Below are positions 41,627 to 51,298 of a stretch of DNA of 64,000 nucleotides, piece after piece. The notes beneath the pieces were generated by a model that was given only the letters and a program-made list of their open reading frames with translations, had not been told where the DNA came from and did not search any database. The stretch's first letter is position 1. Every line of letters starts with the position of its first letter. The position numbers and the translations under genes were made by a program. The DNA comes from Acidaminobacter sp. (GTDB taxonomy: Bacteria > Bacillota_A > Clostridia > Peptostreptococcales > Acidaminobacteraceae). The DNA is taken from contig WXFH01000019.1 of the NCBI GenBank assembly GCA_009881125.1, positions 186,001 to 250,000 on the forward strand, in the 5' to 3' direction.

Positions 41627-42259
41627 ATGCAGATCACAAAGCTCTCTTTCAAAAAGATGACGCCCATGGTGGAGGTATGGCTGGATAATAGTTTAGGTTT
41701 TACCTGCCATCTGGACCTGGTCCTGAAATACCAACTTGAGACTGGCATGACACTCACAGAAGACGTTCTTGAATCACTCAGGCAGGATCAGCTGTCCCTG
41801 GAAGCCTGGCATAAGGCACTGCGTTACTGCCTTTCCAGGACGAGGACTGTCGCAGAGGTGAAGCGCTATCTGTCCTCAAAAGAGGTGGACACCGACTTGG
41901 CGAACAGCATTCTGGCAAGGTTGGTGCAGGATTACGAACTGGACGACTTAAAGGCGGTCATAGAGTATGATGAGCAGAACCGCGGGCGTATGGGGCGCAG
42001 ACGGATACGAAGTGATCTGCAGCGTCGAGGTGTTTCCGGTTCGGTCATTGATGCCGCATTAGGCGGCCGTGATGCTGAGGATCGTGAGGCGGAGGAGCTT
42101 GAAGCTGCTCTGGCGCTGGCTCGAAAAAAGATCGCCAGCGATCGTGGGGATGACCCTGGAAAAGTTGCCATGCGCGTCATTGGGCTGCTTCAGAGAAAAG
42201 GGTACAGTCAGGGTCTCATCCGAAAAGTTGCGGACACCCTTGAACTCAAACTCTACTGA
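41627..42259 (+). CDS. recX: RecX family regulatory protein
   Basis: 210 residues, with GAGGTTGACTT before the ATG. The protein consists of three tandem three-helix RecX repeats, covering roughly residues 55-205: KALRYCLSRTRTVAEVKRYL, then RGRMGRRRIRSDLQRRGVSGSVI, then KVAMRVIGLLQRKGYSQGLI. RecX binds RecA filaments and limits recombination and the SOS response. recA is not adjacent. The N-terminal 50 residues are a less conserved beta-rich extension common in Bacillota. Confidence 0.88.
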   Translation: MQITKLSFKKMTPMVEVWLDNSLGFTCHLDLVLKYQLETGMTLTEDVLESLRQDQLSLEAWHKALRYCLSRTRTVAEVKRYLSSKEVDTDLANSILARLVQDYELDDLKAVIEYDEQNRGRMGRRRIRSDLQRRGVSGSVIDAALGGRDAEDREAEELEAALALARKKIASDRGDDPGKVAMRVIGLLQRKGYSQGLIRKVADTLELKLY

Positions 42260-42380
42260 ACAAGAACAGCGTTCTCGATATTTCTTTACAAAATTCAGTT
42301 GAATACGCGGGAAATTTTCAGGCTTATAATCCATTGTTTATCGTTAACCTATTTAGGGAACGTACTACTAGTCGACATTA

Positions 42381-42415
42381 GCAGAGTTGCAAAAGCCGCA
42401 GCTCTGCTTAATTTT
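42381..42415 (+). terminator. Putative terminator of recX, overlapping the helicase stop
   Basis: GCAGAG (42381-42386) pairs with CTCTGC (42402-42407), with inner TGC/GCA pairs, followed on the plus strand by TTAATTTT. It directly abuts the minus-strand stop codon of the helicase gene. Confidence 0.6.
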
Positions 42416-44513
42416 GTATAACAGGCTGATTCTCCGGAAACGTCAAAAATCCTTTTTCTATACATAATCTGTAAGACAAGGTTCGAACCTTGTCCTTAAA
42501 CTGAATGTCAATGGCATCGCCATTCTGTGAGAGCACCTCACCCCAGCCGAATCTGAGATGGTGAGCAGCGCCGCTGGGACACCCGGCCGGCGTTGAACCG
42601 GCATCCCGGGCAGAGCCTGAGGCATTTGGACGCAGGCGTTCAAGGCTTTCCATGATTTCCGTGATGAACAATGACAAGCGGAGGTGACGGCCGCCGCCAA
42701 ATCTCGAATGCATGATCCGGACGCTCTCGCGTGCACGGCTGACGCCGACATAGAACAGGCGCCGCTCCTCCTCGAGAAGCAGTCGTTCGGGCTCTGTGCG
42801 AAACTCCTCTTTGACTGGAAAAATGCCTTTCAGGATGTCTACCAGGACAACGTGATCAAACTCACGCCCTTTGGAGGCGTGTAGGGTGGACAGCGCTACC
42901 CGGGCGTCATCACCCCTTGGACGATACTGGTCCAGCGCGGTGAGTCTCTCAAAAAATGGCTCCGGCCGTTCAAAGCGACTCGCAATGGCGATCAGTGAAA
43001 ACCACATGGAACGAATGCGGTCCGCGGATTGTCCCAGTGAGTTCTGAGCGAATTCCAGATAGCCGGAGTAGCCCAGCTCGCCGTCAATGGTTTCGAGAAA
43101 GTCGGCAGCGCCCATATGCTTTAAGCCGCGGACAGTTTGCTGGACCCGCCGTATTCGCTCGCTGGAGTGCCCTTTTCTGCCGATGGTTTCGAGGCTGACC
43201 TCAAACACATCCCGGCCCCGGTGGTTGAGGCGGATCGTCTCGACGGCTTCTTTATTAATCCGCAGTTCCGTCTTGTAGACAATGCGCAAAAAGGCGTCCA
43301 AATCAGCAGGGTTCGCAGACAGCTTGAGAAAAGCCTCCATATCTCGAACCAGCCAATGGTCTGATAAGCTGCGTCTTCCGGCCTCGATTTTAAAGGGAAT
43401 GCCTGCCTCGAGCAGCGCATCCATAACAGAGAGTCCTGACAGATGGTTCCTGTACAAAATTCCCGTGGTATGGCCAGGGACAGCTTGATTTTGCAGCTGA
43501 TCCAATATGGTTTTATTTCGGTCGCTGTAGGTTTCAAACTCCATTAGGGTGACCTTGCCGCCGCTGCCCCTGTCGGTAGTCAGCGTTTTGTCATAACGCG
43601 TTTGATTGTGGCAGATTATTCTGGAACATACATTGATAATTTCCTGCCTTGACCTGTAATTTTTACTGAGATGATACAGGCGGCCGCCAGGGAACTGCGA
43701 TTCGAAGCTCATCAGCAGCTCGGGACTGGCGCCTCTGAAGCCGTAAATTGCCTGATCATCATCCGCGACAATAAAAAGATTGTTGGCGGGATAGACCAGC
43801 CTTTTTAAAATCTCGTGCTGAACCTTTGAAGTATCCTGGGCTTCGTCAATTTGGACAAAGGGATAGCGTTTCTTGAGGCGGTTCAGAATGCTGCTGTCTT
43901 CCTGAAGCAGCTTCAGGGCAGCCAGCAAAAGGTCGTCGAAGTCCATGACGTGGTGTTTGGCTTTCAAAGCCTCGTAGGCATCAGAAATCCTGTCGATCTC
44001 CGGAAAATCCAGTCCGCTTGCAGCCAGTTTGCCGCTGGCGTACATCATGTTTCTCGCATACCCGATTTGATTGGACAGCGCTTCATACTGATCGTCATTC
44101 AGACGCGAGCCGGTAACCTGACTGGCCGCGGCGGACAGAAGCTCTCTTTGGTGAGTCAGCAAGGTTTTTGGGCGGATGCCGCGCTCTTTCCATACCTGGC
44201 CCAGCACTTTGAAGGCAAAGCTATGAATGGTTGAAAATTCAAACTGATGCCTGAAATTTGGACGGAAACGGGCTGCATAGCGTTCTGCCATATCAGAGGC
44301 AGCAGCCTTGCTGAAGGTCAGGTTGAGCAGGTTTCTTGGATCGAGGCCGTGATGCTCAGATAAATAAACAGCCCGGGCAAGCATCAGTGTTGTTTTGCCG
44401 CTCCCGGGTATTGCAAGGGTTAAAGCAGGGCCTTCAAAATGGCAAATGGCATCCTGCTGATCTTTACCAAAGAATAGATTGAGTTCCTGTTCAAGTACTT
44501 TAAAAAATGACAT
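42408..44513 (-). CDS. UvrD/PcrA family ATP-dependent DNA helicase
   Basis: 701 residues, with GGAGGTGAAGC before the ATG. Superfamily 1 motifs are complete: Walker A AIPGSGKTTLML near residue 35, Walker B FVQIDEAQDTS, motif III VADDDQAIYGFRGASPE, motif IV-V region ALSTLHASKGREFDHVVLV and motif VI YVGVSRARESV. It unwinds DNA 3' to 5'. The C-terminal 60 residues (GEVLSQNGDAIDIQFKDKVRTL) look like the small PcrA-type Tudor/SH3-like tail, after an unusual Gly/Ser/Ala linker. It could be PcrA itself, but a second UvrD-like helicase is also possible. Confidence 0.9.
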   Translation of the reverse strand: MSFFKVLEQELNLFFGKDQQDAICHFEGPALTLAIPGSGKTTLMLARAVYLSEHHGLDPRNLLNLTFSKAAASDMAERYAARFRPNFRHQFEFSTIHSFAFKVLGQVWKERGIRPKTLLTHQRELLSAAASQVTGSRLNDDQYEALSNQIGYARNMMYASGKLAASGLDFPEIDRISDAYEALKAKHHVMDFDDLLLAALKLLQEDSSILNRLKKRYPFVQIDEAQDTSKVQHEILKRLVYPANNLFIVADDDQAIYGFRGASPELLMSFESQFPGGRLYHLSKNYRSRQEIINVCSRIICHNQTRYDKTLTTDRGSGGKVTLMEFETYSDRNKTILDQLQNQAVPGHTTGILYRNHLSGLSVMDALLEAGIPFKIEAGRRSLSDHWLVRDMEAFLKLSANPADLDAFLRIVYKTELRINKEAVETIRLNHRGRDVFEVSLETIGRKGHSSERIRRVQQTVRGLKHMGAADFLETIDGELGYSGYLEFAQNSLGQSADRIRSMWFSLIAIASRFERPEPFFERLTALDQYRPRGDDARVALSTLHASKGREFDHVVLVDILKGIFPVKEEFRTEPERLLLEEERRLFYVGVSRARESVRIMHSRFGGGRHLRLSLFITEIMESLERLRPNASGSARDAGSTPAGCPSGAAHHLRFGWGEVLSQNGDAIDIQFKDKVRTLSYRLCIEKGFLTFPENQPVIQN

Positions 44514-44844
44514 GCTTCACCTCCGGTAAGATCATATAATTGTATCATATTTGGGCAAAAAAAATAAAATTGAGAAATTAATTGGAGACAGGGTAAAGAT
44601 GTAGTGATTCTCTTAAAATCCTGTATTTAAAACCTAAAAAGCGGTTGCGGCATGTGGGTAAAAAATGGTTTACTTATAGTAGGGAATGAGGTAAGATATT
44701 CTGTGACTATGACGTCGTGATGCAGGATATTCAAGACATGACACGCTAAAGATGACGTACGATCCCGCCAATGGAGAAGTCCATTGGCTTTTCAATCATG
44801 GCTCGTAGAACAAGCCAAATCATCACATTTTTAGGAGGATTCAA
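44514..44844. other. Intergenic region upstream of tig
   Basis: 331 bp with no gene. It holds a plausible plus-strand promoter (44669-44697) and, in the resulting leader, a 9-bp hairpin GCCAATGGA-GAAG-TCCATTGGC (44767-44788) followed by TTTT. A smaller GGCT/AGCC hairpin sits just before the tig RBS. The first hairpin might be a weak attenuator; no known riboswitch was recognised. Confidence 0.5.
44669..44697 (+). promoter_or_regulatory. Putative promoter of tig-clpP-clpX
   Basis: TTTACT (44669-44674), 17-bp spacer, TAAGAT (44692-44697). Four of six matches in each box; the start site would lie near 44704. Confidence 0.45.
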
Positions 44845-46134
44845 ATGGCATTTGAAATGATCAAAAAAGAGGGAAATAACGTCACGGTACAAATGACAGT
44901 TTCCGCGGAAGCATTCGAAAAAGCAATTCAAAATGTTTACAGCAGCACTAAAGGGCGTTATGCAATCCCAGGTTTCAGAAAAGGGAAAGTGCCAAGAAGC
45001 ATCATCGAAAAGCAGTTTGGCGAAGGTGTTTTCTTTGAAGACGCAATTAACGACCTGCTTCCAGGCTCATATAGTGAAGCGGTTGACGGCTTGGCGCTGG
45101 ATCCGGTTGCACAGCCTGACATTGATGTCAAAGAAGTAAGCAAAGAAAATGGCCTGGTCATCGAGGCCGTCGTCATCGTCAAACCTGAAGTCGCAATTGA
45201 CAATTACAAGGGTGTCGACGTTAAGAAGATCGAGACAGTAGTTTCAGAAGAAGAGGTTGACCAAGAGATCGAAAAGATCAGAGAGATGAACGCACGTCTT
45301 GTTTCTATTGAAGATCGTCCTGTTCAGGATGGAGATACTCTGACTATTGATTATGCCGGCACTATTGACGGTATTGCCTTTGATGGCGGCACTGCCCAGG
45401 GCCAGCAGCTCGTTGTTGGATCCGGTCAATTTATTCCGGGCTTCGAGGAGCAGCTCATTGGCGCTAACCTTGGCGACCACGTAGAAGTTAAAGTTACCTT
45501 CCCGGAAACGTATCACTCAGAAGACCTCGCAGGAAAAGAAGCTGTTTTCGCAGTAGACGTTCATGGCATTCGTGTGAAAGAGCTTCCTGCGCTGGATGAT
45601 GAACTCGCGAAAGACGTTTCAGAATTTGACACCCTTGAGGAATTGAGGGCAGACTATAGAGCCAAACTCACTGAGACGGCTGAGAAGCAAAATGAAATGG
45701 CGCTTCGTGACAGTGTCATCGATGCTGTCGTCGCGAAACTTGAAGCGGATATTCCAGACGCTATGGTCGAAAATGAAATCGATTATATGATCCGGGATTT
45801 CGACAGCCAGCTTCGCTATCAAGGTCTGGATCTCGACGGATACATGAAGTTTACAGGCAGCAAGCTTGAAGACCTCAAAGAGCAGATGCGCACAGATGCC
45901 CTTGCAAGAGTCAGAACGACCCTTGCAATTGAAGAAATTTCCAAGCGCGAAGCGATCTCAGTGACGGATGAGGATCTTGAGAATGAATTTGTCCGCATCG
46001 CTGAGCGTCAGGGTACAGATGTGGAAAACGTCAAGAAAGTATTTGCATCTGACAATTACGAGTATCTTAAGAACAATCTCGTGACTAAGAAAACGGTGGA
46101 TTTCCTCGTCGAACAAGCTAACTTTGCAGAATAA
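44845..46134 (+). CDS. tig: Trigger factor
   Basis: 429 residues, with AGGAGG 6 nt before the ATG. It is a ribosome-bound chaperone and prolyl isomerase. The N-terminal ribosome-docking signature is [17 protein letters not shown] near residues 43-60. The FKBP-type domain spans about 150-240 ([43 protein letters not shown]). The helical chaperone domain follows to the C-terminus. It starts the tig-clpP-clpX block common in Bacillota. Confidence 0.97.
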   Translation: MAFEMIKKEGNNVTVQMTVSAEAFEKAIQNVYSSTKGRYAIPGFRKGKVPRSIIEKQFGEGVFFEDAINDLLPGSYSEAVDGLALDPVAQPDIDVKEVSKENGLVIEAVVIVKPEVAIDNYKGVDVKKIETVVSEEEVDQEIEKIREMNARLVSIEDRPVQDGDTLTIDYAGTIDGIAFDGGTAQGQQLVVGSGQFIPGFEEQLIGANLGDHVEVKVTFPETYHSEDLAGKEAVFAVDVHGIRVKELPALDDELAKDVSEFDTLEELRADYRAKLTETAEKQNEMALRDSVIDAVVAKLEADIPDAMVENEIDYMIRDFDSQLRYQGLDLDGYMKFTGSKLEDLKEQMRTDALARVRTTLAIEEISKREAISVTDEDLENEFVRIAERQGTDVENVKKVFASDNYEYLKNNLVTKKTVDFLVEQANFAE

Positions 46135-46147
46135 TGGAGGTGCGCTT

Positions 46148-46732
46148 ATGAGCCTGGTGCCTATCGTCGTCGAACAAACCAATCGCGGTGAACGGTCCTA
46201 TGACATTTATTCAAGACTCCTTAAAGATCGCATCGTCTTCATCAGCGAGGAGATTACGGATCTGACAGCCAACCTTGTCGTCGCTCAGCTGCTGTTTTTG
46301 GAAGCGGATGACCCGGACAAGGACATCCACTTGTACATCAACAGTCCTGGTGGCAGCATTACAGCCGGTATGGCCATTTTCGACACCATGAACTACATCA
46401 AGCCGGATGTGTCAACGATCTGTATCGGTATGGCTGCCAGCATGGGCGCATTTTTACTGGCATCTGGCGCCAAGAGCAAGCGTTTTGCTCTGCCAAACGC
46501 AGAAATCATGATTCACCAGCCGCTCGGCGGCTTTCGCGGCCAGGCTTCGGACATTAAGATCCACGCTGAGCGCATACTGAAAATCAGGGAGCAGATCAAC
46601 AAGATCTTGTCTGAGAGGACAGGGCAGCCTTTGGAGGTTATTGAACGCGACACGGACAGGGATAATTTCATGTCTTCGGAAGAAGCGGTGAACTATGGCC
46701 TGATTGATCGCATTCTGGTCTCCAGGGTGTAA
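46148..46732 (+). CDS. clpP: ATP-dependent Clp protease proteolytic subunit
   Basis: 194 residues from ATG 46148, with TGGAGGTG upstream. The catalytic triad is Ser98 ([11 protein letters not shown]), His123 (MIHQPLGG) and Asp172 (ERDTDRDNF). It forms the tetradecameric barrel that degrades proteins fed by ClpX. It lies 13 bp after tig and 15 bp before clpX. Confidence 0.98.
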   Translation: MSLVPIVVEQTNRGERSYDIYSRLLKDRIVFISEEITDLTANLVVAQLLFLEADDPDKDIHLYINSPGGSITAGMAIFDTMNYIKPDVSTICIGMAASMGAFLLASGAKSKRFALPNAEIMIHQPLGGFRGQASDIKIHAERILKIREQINKILSERTGQPLEVIERDTDRDNFMSSEEAVNYGLIDRILVSRV

Positions 46733-46747
46733 AGAAAGAGGTTTGAC

Positions 46748-48025
46748 ATGACGAAATATGAAAATAAAACTCAGCTGCAGTGTTCGTTTTGCGGTAAGAC
46801 GCAGGACCAGGTCAAAAGACTGATCGCGGGACCAAATGTATACATTTGTGACGAATGCATTACGCTCTGCAATGAAATCATTTCGGATGAAATGGATGAC
46901 GTCGAGGACCTTGAACTCGAGGATCTTCCAAAACCGGAAGCCATTGCGAAGACGCTGAATGAGTACGTTATTGGCCAGGAACGCGCTAAGCGGGTACTGT
47001 CTGTCGCTGTGTACAACCATTATAAGCGTGTCAGACGCGGGGTGACCGGCAAGGCGGATGTAGAGCTTCAGAAGAGTAATATTCTGATGCTCGGGCCAAC
47101 CGGGTCGGGTAAGACGTTGCTGGCTCAGACCCTGGCAAAAATTATCAATGTGCCGTTCGCCATGGCAGACGCAACAGCCTTGACAGAGGCCGGTTATGTA
47201 GGTGAAGATGTTGAAAATATCCTTTTAAAGCTGATTCAAGCTGCAGATTTTGACATTGAACGCGCTCAAAAGGGCATCATCTACATTGATGAGATTGATA
47301 AAATCTCCAGACGCTCTGACAATCCGTCCATCACAAGGGATGTCTCTGGTGAAGGCGTTCAGCAGGCGCTGCTGAAAATTATCGAAGGAACGGTTGCCAA
47401 TGTTCCGCCGCAAGGTGGGCGCAAGCATCCGCACCAGGAATTCATCCAAATCGACACGACCAATATCCTCTTCATTTGCGGTGGTGCTTTTGACGGCCTC
47501 GAAAAGATCATCGAGCGCCGTACGGGTACAAAGACCTTGGGCTTTGGGGCTCAGATCATAAGTAAAGAAGATAAGGAAATTGGCGCGCTCTTGGAAAAGC
47601 TCGAAACAGAGGACTTGCTGAAATTCGGCCTGATTCCGGAATTTATTGGCCGTGTTCCTGTAGTAGTCTCTCTGCATGAGCTGGATGAGGCAACGCTTCT
47701 CAGAATATTGAAAGAGCCAAAAAATGCTTTGGTCAAGCAATACCAAAAACTGTTTGAACTCGACAACGTTGAAATAAGCTTTGATGAAGAAGCGCTGAAG
47801 GCAGTGGCACACATGGCAATTGAAAGAAAAACCGGTGCCCGCGGGCTCAGAAGCATTCTTGAAAACGCCATGCTGGATATCATGTATGAAATTCCAAGCC
47901 GGGATGATATTGTCTCAGTTCGGATTACGCGAGAATCCATTGTCGACAAGAAGATGCCGGTTATGCTGCTGAAGGATGGGACTTCAGAAAAGAAACCCTC
48001 CCAAGACAGACAAAGCGTCTCCTGA
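46748..48025 (+). CDS. clpX: Clp protease ATP-binding subunit ClpX
   Basis: 425 residues. The N-terminal zinc domain carries two cysteine pairs: CSFCGKTQ and ICDECITLC. The AAA+ domain has Walker [12 protein letters not shown], Walker [12 protein letters not shown] and pore loop GYVGEDVE. The IGF-type ClpP-docking loop appears to be LGFGAQI near residue 262. It unfolds tagged substrates for ClpP. A terminator follows, so lon is transcribed separately. Confidence 0.98.
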   Translation: MTKYENKTQLQCSFCGKTQDQVKRLIAGPNVYICDECITLCNEIISDEMDDVEDLELEDLPKPEAIAKTLNEYVIGQERAKRVLSVAVYNHYKRVRRGVTGKADVELQKSNILMLGPTGSGKTLLAQTLAKIINVPFAMADATALTEAGYVGEDVENILLKLIQAADFDIERAQKGIIYIDEIDKISRRSDNPSITRDVSGEGVQQALLKIIEGTVANVPPQGGRKHPHQEFIQIDTTNILFICGGAFDGLEKIIERRTGTKTLGFGAQIISKEDKEIGALLEKLETEDLLKFGLIPEFIGRVPVVVSLHELDEATLLRILKEPKNALVKQYQKLFELDNVEISFDEEALKAVAHMAIERKTGARGLRSILENAMLDIMYEIPSRDDIVSVRITRESIVDKKMPVMLLKDGTSEKKPSQDRQSVS

Positions 48026-48041
48026 TTAAATTTATACATTT

Positions 48042-48080
48042 AAGCGAGTCAGAGGATCCTATTGGCTCGCTTTTATTTTT
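48042..48080 (+). terminator. Terminator of the tig-clpP-clpX operon
   Basis: AAGCGAGTCA (48042-48051) pairs with TGGCTCGCTT (48063-48072, one G·U), followed by TTATTTTT. Confidence 0.85.
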
Positions 48081-48134
48081 CTGAAACTCAAAAGTTGCGT
48101 TTCACAAACGGTATAAAAAACTTTTTTTGATTTG

Positions 48135-48161
48135 TTAGCACTCTTGCTTGATGAGTGATAA
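48135..48161 (+). promoter_or_regulatory. CIRCE operator (HrcA site) upstream of lon
   Basis: TTAGCACTC-N9-GAGTGATAA; the consensus is TTAGCACTC-N9-GAGTGCTAA, so only one base departs. The element overlaps the -35 box of the lon promoter, as expected for HrcA repression. Confidence 0.9.
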
Positions 48162-48176
48162 TTCCTTTGGTATAAT
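48148..48176 (+). promoter_or_regulatory. Sigma-A promoter of lon
   Basis: TTGATG (48148-48153), 17-bp spacer, TATAAT (48171-48176). The -35 lies within the CIRCE spacer and first base of its right arm. Confidence 0.75.
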
Positions 48177-48215
48177 TTGAATAACCCTTAAAATGGGTGG
48201 AAAGGAGAGAACACC

Positions 48216-50546
48216 ATGGAAACAAACGACAAGATTATGTCAATGCCGTTGATTCCACTGCGCGGATTATCGGTATTTCCCTATATGGTGCTTCATTTCG
48301 ATGTTGGTCGAGAGAAGTCAATCAAGGCGCTTGAAGAAGCCATGATTTATGATCAGAAGATTTTCCTGACAACGCAGCGTGACATTGATGTCGACCTGCC
48401 TTCAACGGAAGATTTCTATGAGATTGGCACCATATGCAAAATCAAACAAATGCTGAAGCTCCCGGGAGACGCTATTCGCGTCTTGGTGGAAGGCGTCAGC
48501 CGGGGCAAGGTTGAAGGCATTATTTTTGAGGAGCCTTACTTCAAAGCGCGGATCCTTAAAATTGAAGAGGATATCAGCCGTGACAGAGAAACAGAAGCTT
48601 TGATGCGCTCATGCCTGACGGCTTTTGAAAAATACATTGCTGTCAGCAACCGCGTCTCACCTGAAGTGATGCTTTCCATGACCACTATAGAAGAGCCTGG
48701 CCGGTTTGCTGATGTCCTGGCCTCCAATATGGTTCTCAAGACGGAGCAAAAGCAGGAAATTCTGGAAGCAGTTGAGCCAAAGAAGAGATTGACAGCGATT
48801 TATGCCATTCTTCTCAGCGAAATTGAAATTATGGAAGTTGAGAAACAGATCAACGAGAAAGTCAGAAAGCAAATCAACAAAATGCAAAAGGAATATTATC
48901 TTCGTGAGCAAATGAAAGCAATCAGGGAAGAGCTTGGCGAAGACTTTGATCCGGATGATGAAATTGAGGAGCTTTACAAGAAACTGGACAAGCTAAAACT
49001 GGACAAAAAAATTGCGGACAAAGTCTCCAAAGAAATCGAGAGGCTTTCAAGAATGTCGCCGGCATCTGCAGAAAGCACCGTAGTCCGTAGCTATGTGAAT
49101 TGGATCCTGGATTTGCCATGGAATAAAAAGACCAAAGATACTCTGGACATATCAAAAGCGCGTACGATTCTGGATGAAGACCATTATGGCCTGAAGAGTG
49201 TTAAAGAACGTGTCCTGGAGTATTTGGCCATCCGTGAACTTACCAAAAGTCTCAAGGGGCCAATTATTTGTCTTGTCGGCCCTCCGGGCGTCGGTAAAAC
49301 CTCTATTGCCAAATCTATTGCGAGGTCTCTGAACAGGAAGTTTGTCCGCATGTCACTGGGCGGCGTTCGCGACGAAGCGGAGATCAGGGGACACAGAAGG
49401 ACTTATATAGGCGCCATTCCGGGCAGAATTATCAACGGCATCAAAGAGGCGGGCACAAAGAACCCAGTTTTCCTTTTTGACGAGATTGACAAACTAACTT
49501 CGGATTTCAGAGGCGACCCGGCTTCAGCGCTTCTTGAGGTACTGGATCCTGAGCAGAACAAAGACTTTACGGATCACTATCTCGAAGTGCCCTTTGACTT
49601 GTCCAGCGTTATGTTCATAACCACTGCGAACTCGCTGGGGACTATACCTAGACCGCTTCTGGACAGGATGGAAATTATCGAGGTATCCGGCTACACCGAA
49701 TTCGAGAAATTGAATATCGCGAAAAGATATTTGGTGCCAAAGCAGCTTAAAGCCCACGGACTGACTGAGGACAACCTCAGTTTGAGCGATGATACGCTGA
49801 GTGCCATCATCAGTTATTACACCCGCGAATCCGGAGTGCGCGAACTCGAGCGTCAGATCGCGACGGTCTGCCGCAAAGTTGCAACGAGAATTGTCGAAGA
49901 CAAAGTCATTACAGTCAAAGTGAACCGCAGCAATCTGGACAAATCTCTGGGAGTCAAGAAATACCACTATGATGAGATTCAAAAAGAGAATCAAGTGGGC
50001 ATTGCGACAGGTCTTGCCTGGACACCTGTGGGAGGGGACACGCTCTCCATTGAGGTTTCGATCATGAAAGGCAAGGGCAACCTCGTCCTCACCGGACAAA
50101 TGGGTGATGTCATGAAGGAATCCGCAAGAGCAGGTTTGAGTTATCTCAGGTCGATCTCTGAGAAATACGAAATTGCGGATGACTTCCATGAAAAAATGGA
50201 CATTCATATTCATATACCTGAAGGCGCCATTCCTAAAGACGGACCTTCTGCGGGCATTACTATGGCAACCGCCGTGCTGTCAGCTATAACAGGAATTCCT
50301 GTCCGACATGACCTTGCCATGACCGGAGAAATTACGCTGCGCGGCCGGGTACTGCCAATTGGCGGCCTGAAGGAGAAATCCCTTGCGGCGAGTCGCGCAG
50401 GGGTAAAAACAGTCCTGTTCCCTAAAGAGAATGTCAAGGATATTGAAGAGATACCGTCCACGATTCGAAGCAAAATGAAATTTATCCCTGTTGAATCCAT
50501 GGATGAAGTTCTCGAGCACGCACTCGTAAAGGAGGCTGCAAAGTGA
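48216..50546 (+). CDS. lon: ATP-dependent protease Lon
   Basis: 776 residues, the length of LonA. The N-terminal substrate-binding domain starts [21 protein letters not shown] coiled-coil lies around residues 195-255. The AAA+ domain has Walker [10 protein letters not shown] near residue 354 and FLFDEIDKL. The protease domain has the catalytic dyad Ser678 (PKDGPSAG) and Lys721 (GGLKEK). It degrades misfolded and regulatory proteins in the cytosol. A CIRCE operator covers its promoter, which suggests HrcA heat-shock control. It overlaps ysxC by 4 bp. Confidence 0.98.
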   Translation: METNDKIMSMPLIPLRGLSVFPYMVLHFDVGREKSIKALEEAMIYDQKIFLTTQRDIDVDLPSTEDFYEIGTICKIKQMLKLPGDAIRVLVEGVSRGKVEGIIFEEPYFKARILKIEEDISRDRETEALMRSCLTAFEKYIAVSNRVSPEVMLSMTTIEEPGRFADVLASNMVLKTEQKQEILEAVEPKKRLTAIYAILLSEIEIMEVEKQINEKVRKQINKMQKEYYLREQMKAIREELGEDFDPDDEIEELYKKLDKLKLDKKIADKVSKEIERLSRMSPASAESTVVRSYVNWILDLPWNKKTKDTLDISKARTILDEDHYGLKSVKERVLEYLAIRELTKSLKGPIICLVGPPGVGKTSIAKSIARSLNRKFVRMSLGGVRDEAEIRGHRRTYIGAIPGRIINGIKEAGTKNPVFLFDEIDKLTSDFRGDPASALLEVLDPEQNKDFTDHYLEVPFDLSSVMFITTANSLGTIPRPLLDRMEIIEVSGYTEFEKLNIAKRYLVPKQLKAHGLTEDNLSLSDDTLSAIISYYTRESGVRELERQIATVCRKVATRIVEDKVITVKVNRSNLDKSLGVKKYHYDEIQKENQVGIATGLAWTPVGGDTLSIEVSIMKGKGNLVLTGQMGDVMKESARAGLSYLRSISEKYEIADDFHEKMDIHIHIPEGAIPKDGPSAGITMATAVLSAITGIPVRHDLAMTGEITLRGRVLPIGGLKEKSLAASRAGVKTVLFPKENVKDIEEIPSTIRSKMKFIPVESMDEVLEHALVKEAAK

Positions 50547-51181
50547 AAATCCAGAATTCTCGTTTCATCATAAGCGCTGTTAAGCGGGATCAGTATCCTG
50601 AGGATGAACTTCCTGAAATTGCAATGGCGGGAAGATCCAACGTAGGCAAATCCTCTCTCATCAACATGATGATTAACCGCAAGGGACTGGCGAAGACTTC
50701 TTCCACACCTGGAAAGACTCAAACCATAAATTTCTATGATCTGGATGGAAAGATGAGGCTGGTCGACTTGCCAGGCTATGGATATGCCAGAGTTTCCAAG
50801 GATAAGAAGAGCGGCTGGGGTAAAATCATTGAATCTTATCTGGTCAACCGGCCAAATCTAATGGAAGTATTTCTCCTGGTGGATTTACGCCATGATCCCT
50901 CTGAAGACGACCGCTTGATGTACGAGTGGATTCGAACTTTTGGCTATAAGGGCGTTGTCATAGCTACAAAAGCTGATAAGATTAAAAATAGTCAGCTTCA
51001 AGTCAGGAAAAAAGCACTCAGAGATAAACTGGGCATGAGTGAGGATGATGTCGTGATCGTGACCTCAGCAGACTCACGAAAAGGCAAATATGACCTATGG
51101 GATTTCATAAATGGGTTACTGGAGCAAAAAGGCTTCGAGGTTCGATTCGAACGTCAGCAGCCGGAGCCGTCAGACAAATAG
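50543..51181 (+). CDS. ysxC: Ribosome biogenesis GTPase YsxC/EngB
   Basis: 212 residues from GTG 50543 inside the lon stop (GTGA), with AAGGAGG upstream. GTPase motifs are G1 [12 protein letters not shown]3 DLPGYGYA, G4 TKADKI and G5 TSADSRKG. YsxC binds the late 50S subunit during assembly and is essential in Bacillus. The lon-ysxC pair is conserved in Bacillota. A terminator follows. Confidence 0.97.
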   Translation: MKIQNSRFIISAVKRDQYPEDELPEIAMAGRSNVGKSSLINMMINRKGLAKTSSTPGKTQTINFYDLDGKMRLVDLPGYGYARVSKDKKSGWGKIIESYLVNRPNLMEVFLLVDLRHDPSEDDRLMYEWIRTFGYKGVVIATKADKIKNSQLQVRKKALRDKLGMSEDDVVIVTSADSRKGKYDLWDFINGLLEQKGFEVRFERQQPEPSDK

Positions 51182-51191
51182 CAATTAATGA

Positions 51192-51230
51192 AAAGCCGCT
51201 TCGGGGACAGATTCCTGAAGCGGCTTTGTC
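51192..51230 (+). terminator. Terminator of lon-ysxC
   Basis: AAAGCCGCTTC (51192-51202) and GAAGCGGCTTT (51217-51227) form an 11-bp perfect stem. The T tract is short. Confidence 0.75.
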
Positions 51231-51298
51231 AATGTAAATAGGCAGAGCACGTTAGTTGTGTTAAAATGAAAAAAAGTCAGTTGACGGGAGGTGGGTGC

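Noticed and set aside
49524..50213. Minus-strand open frame of 229 codons opposite lon
   Set aside because: Antisense to a certain gene; no domain, no RBS.
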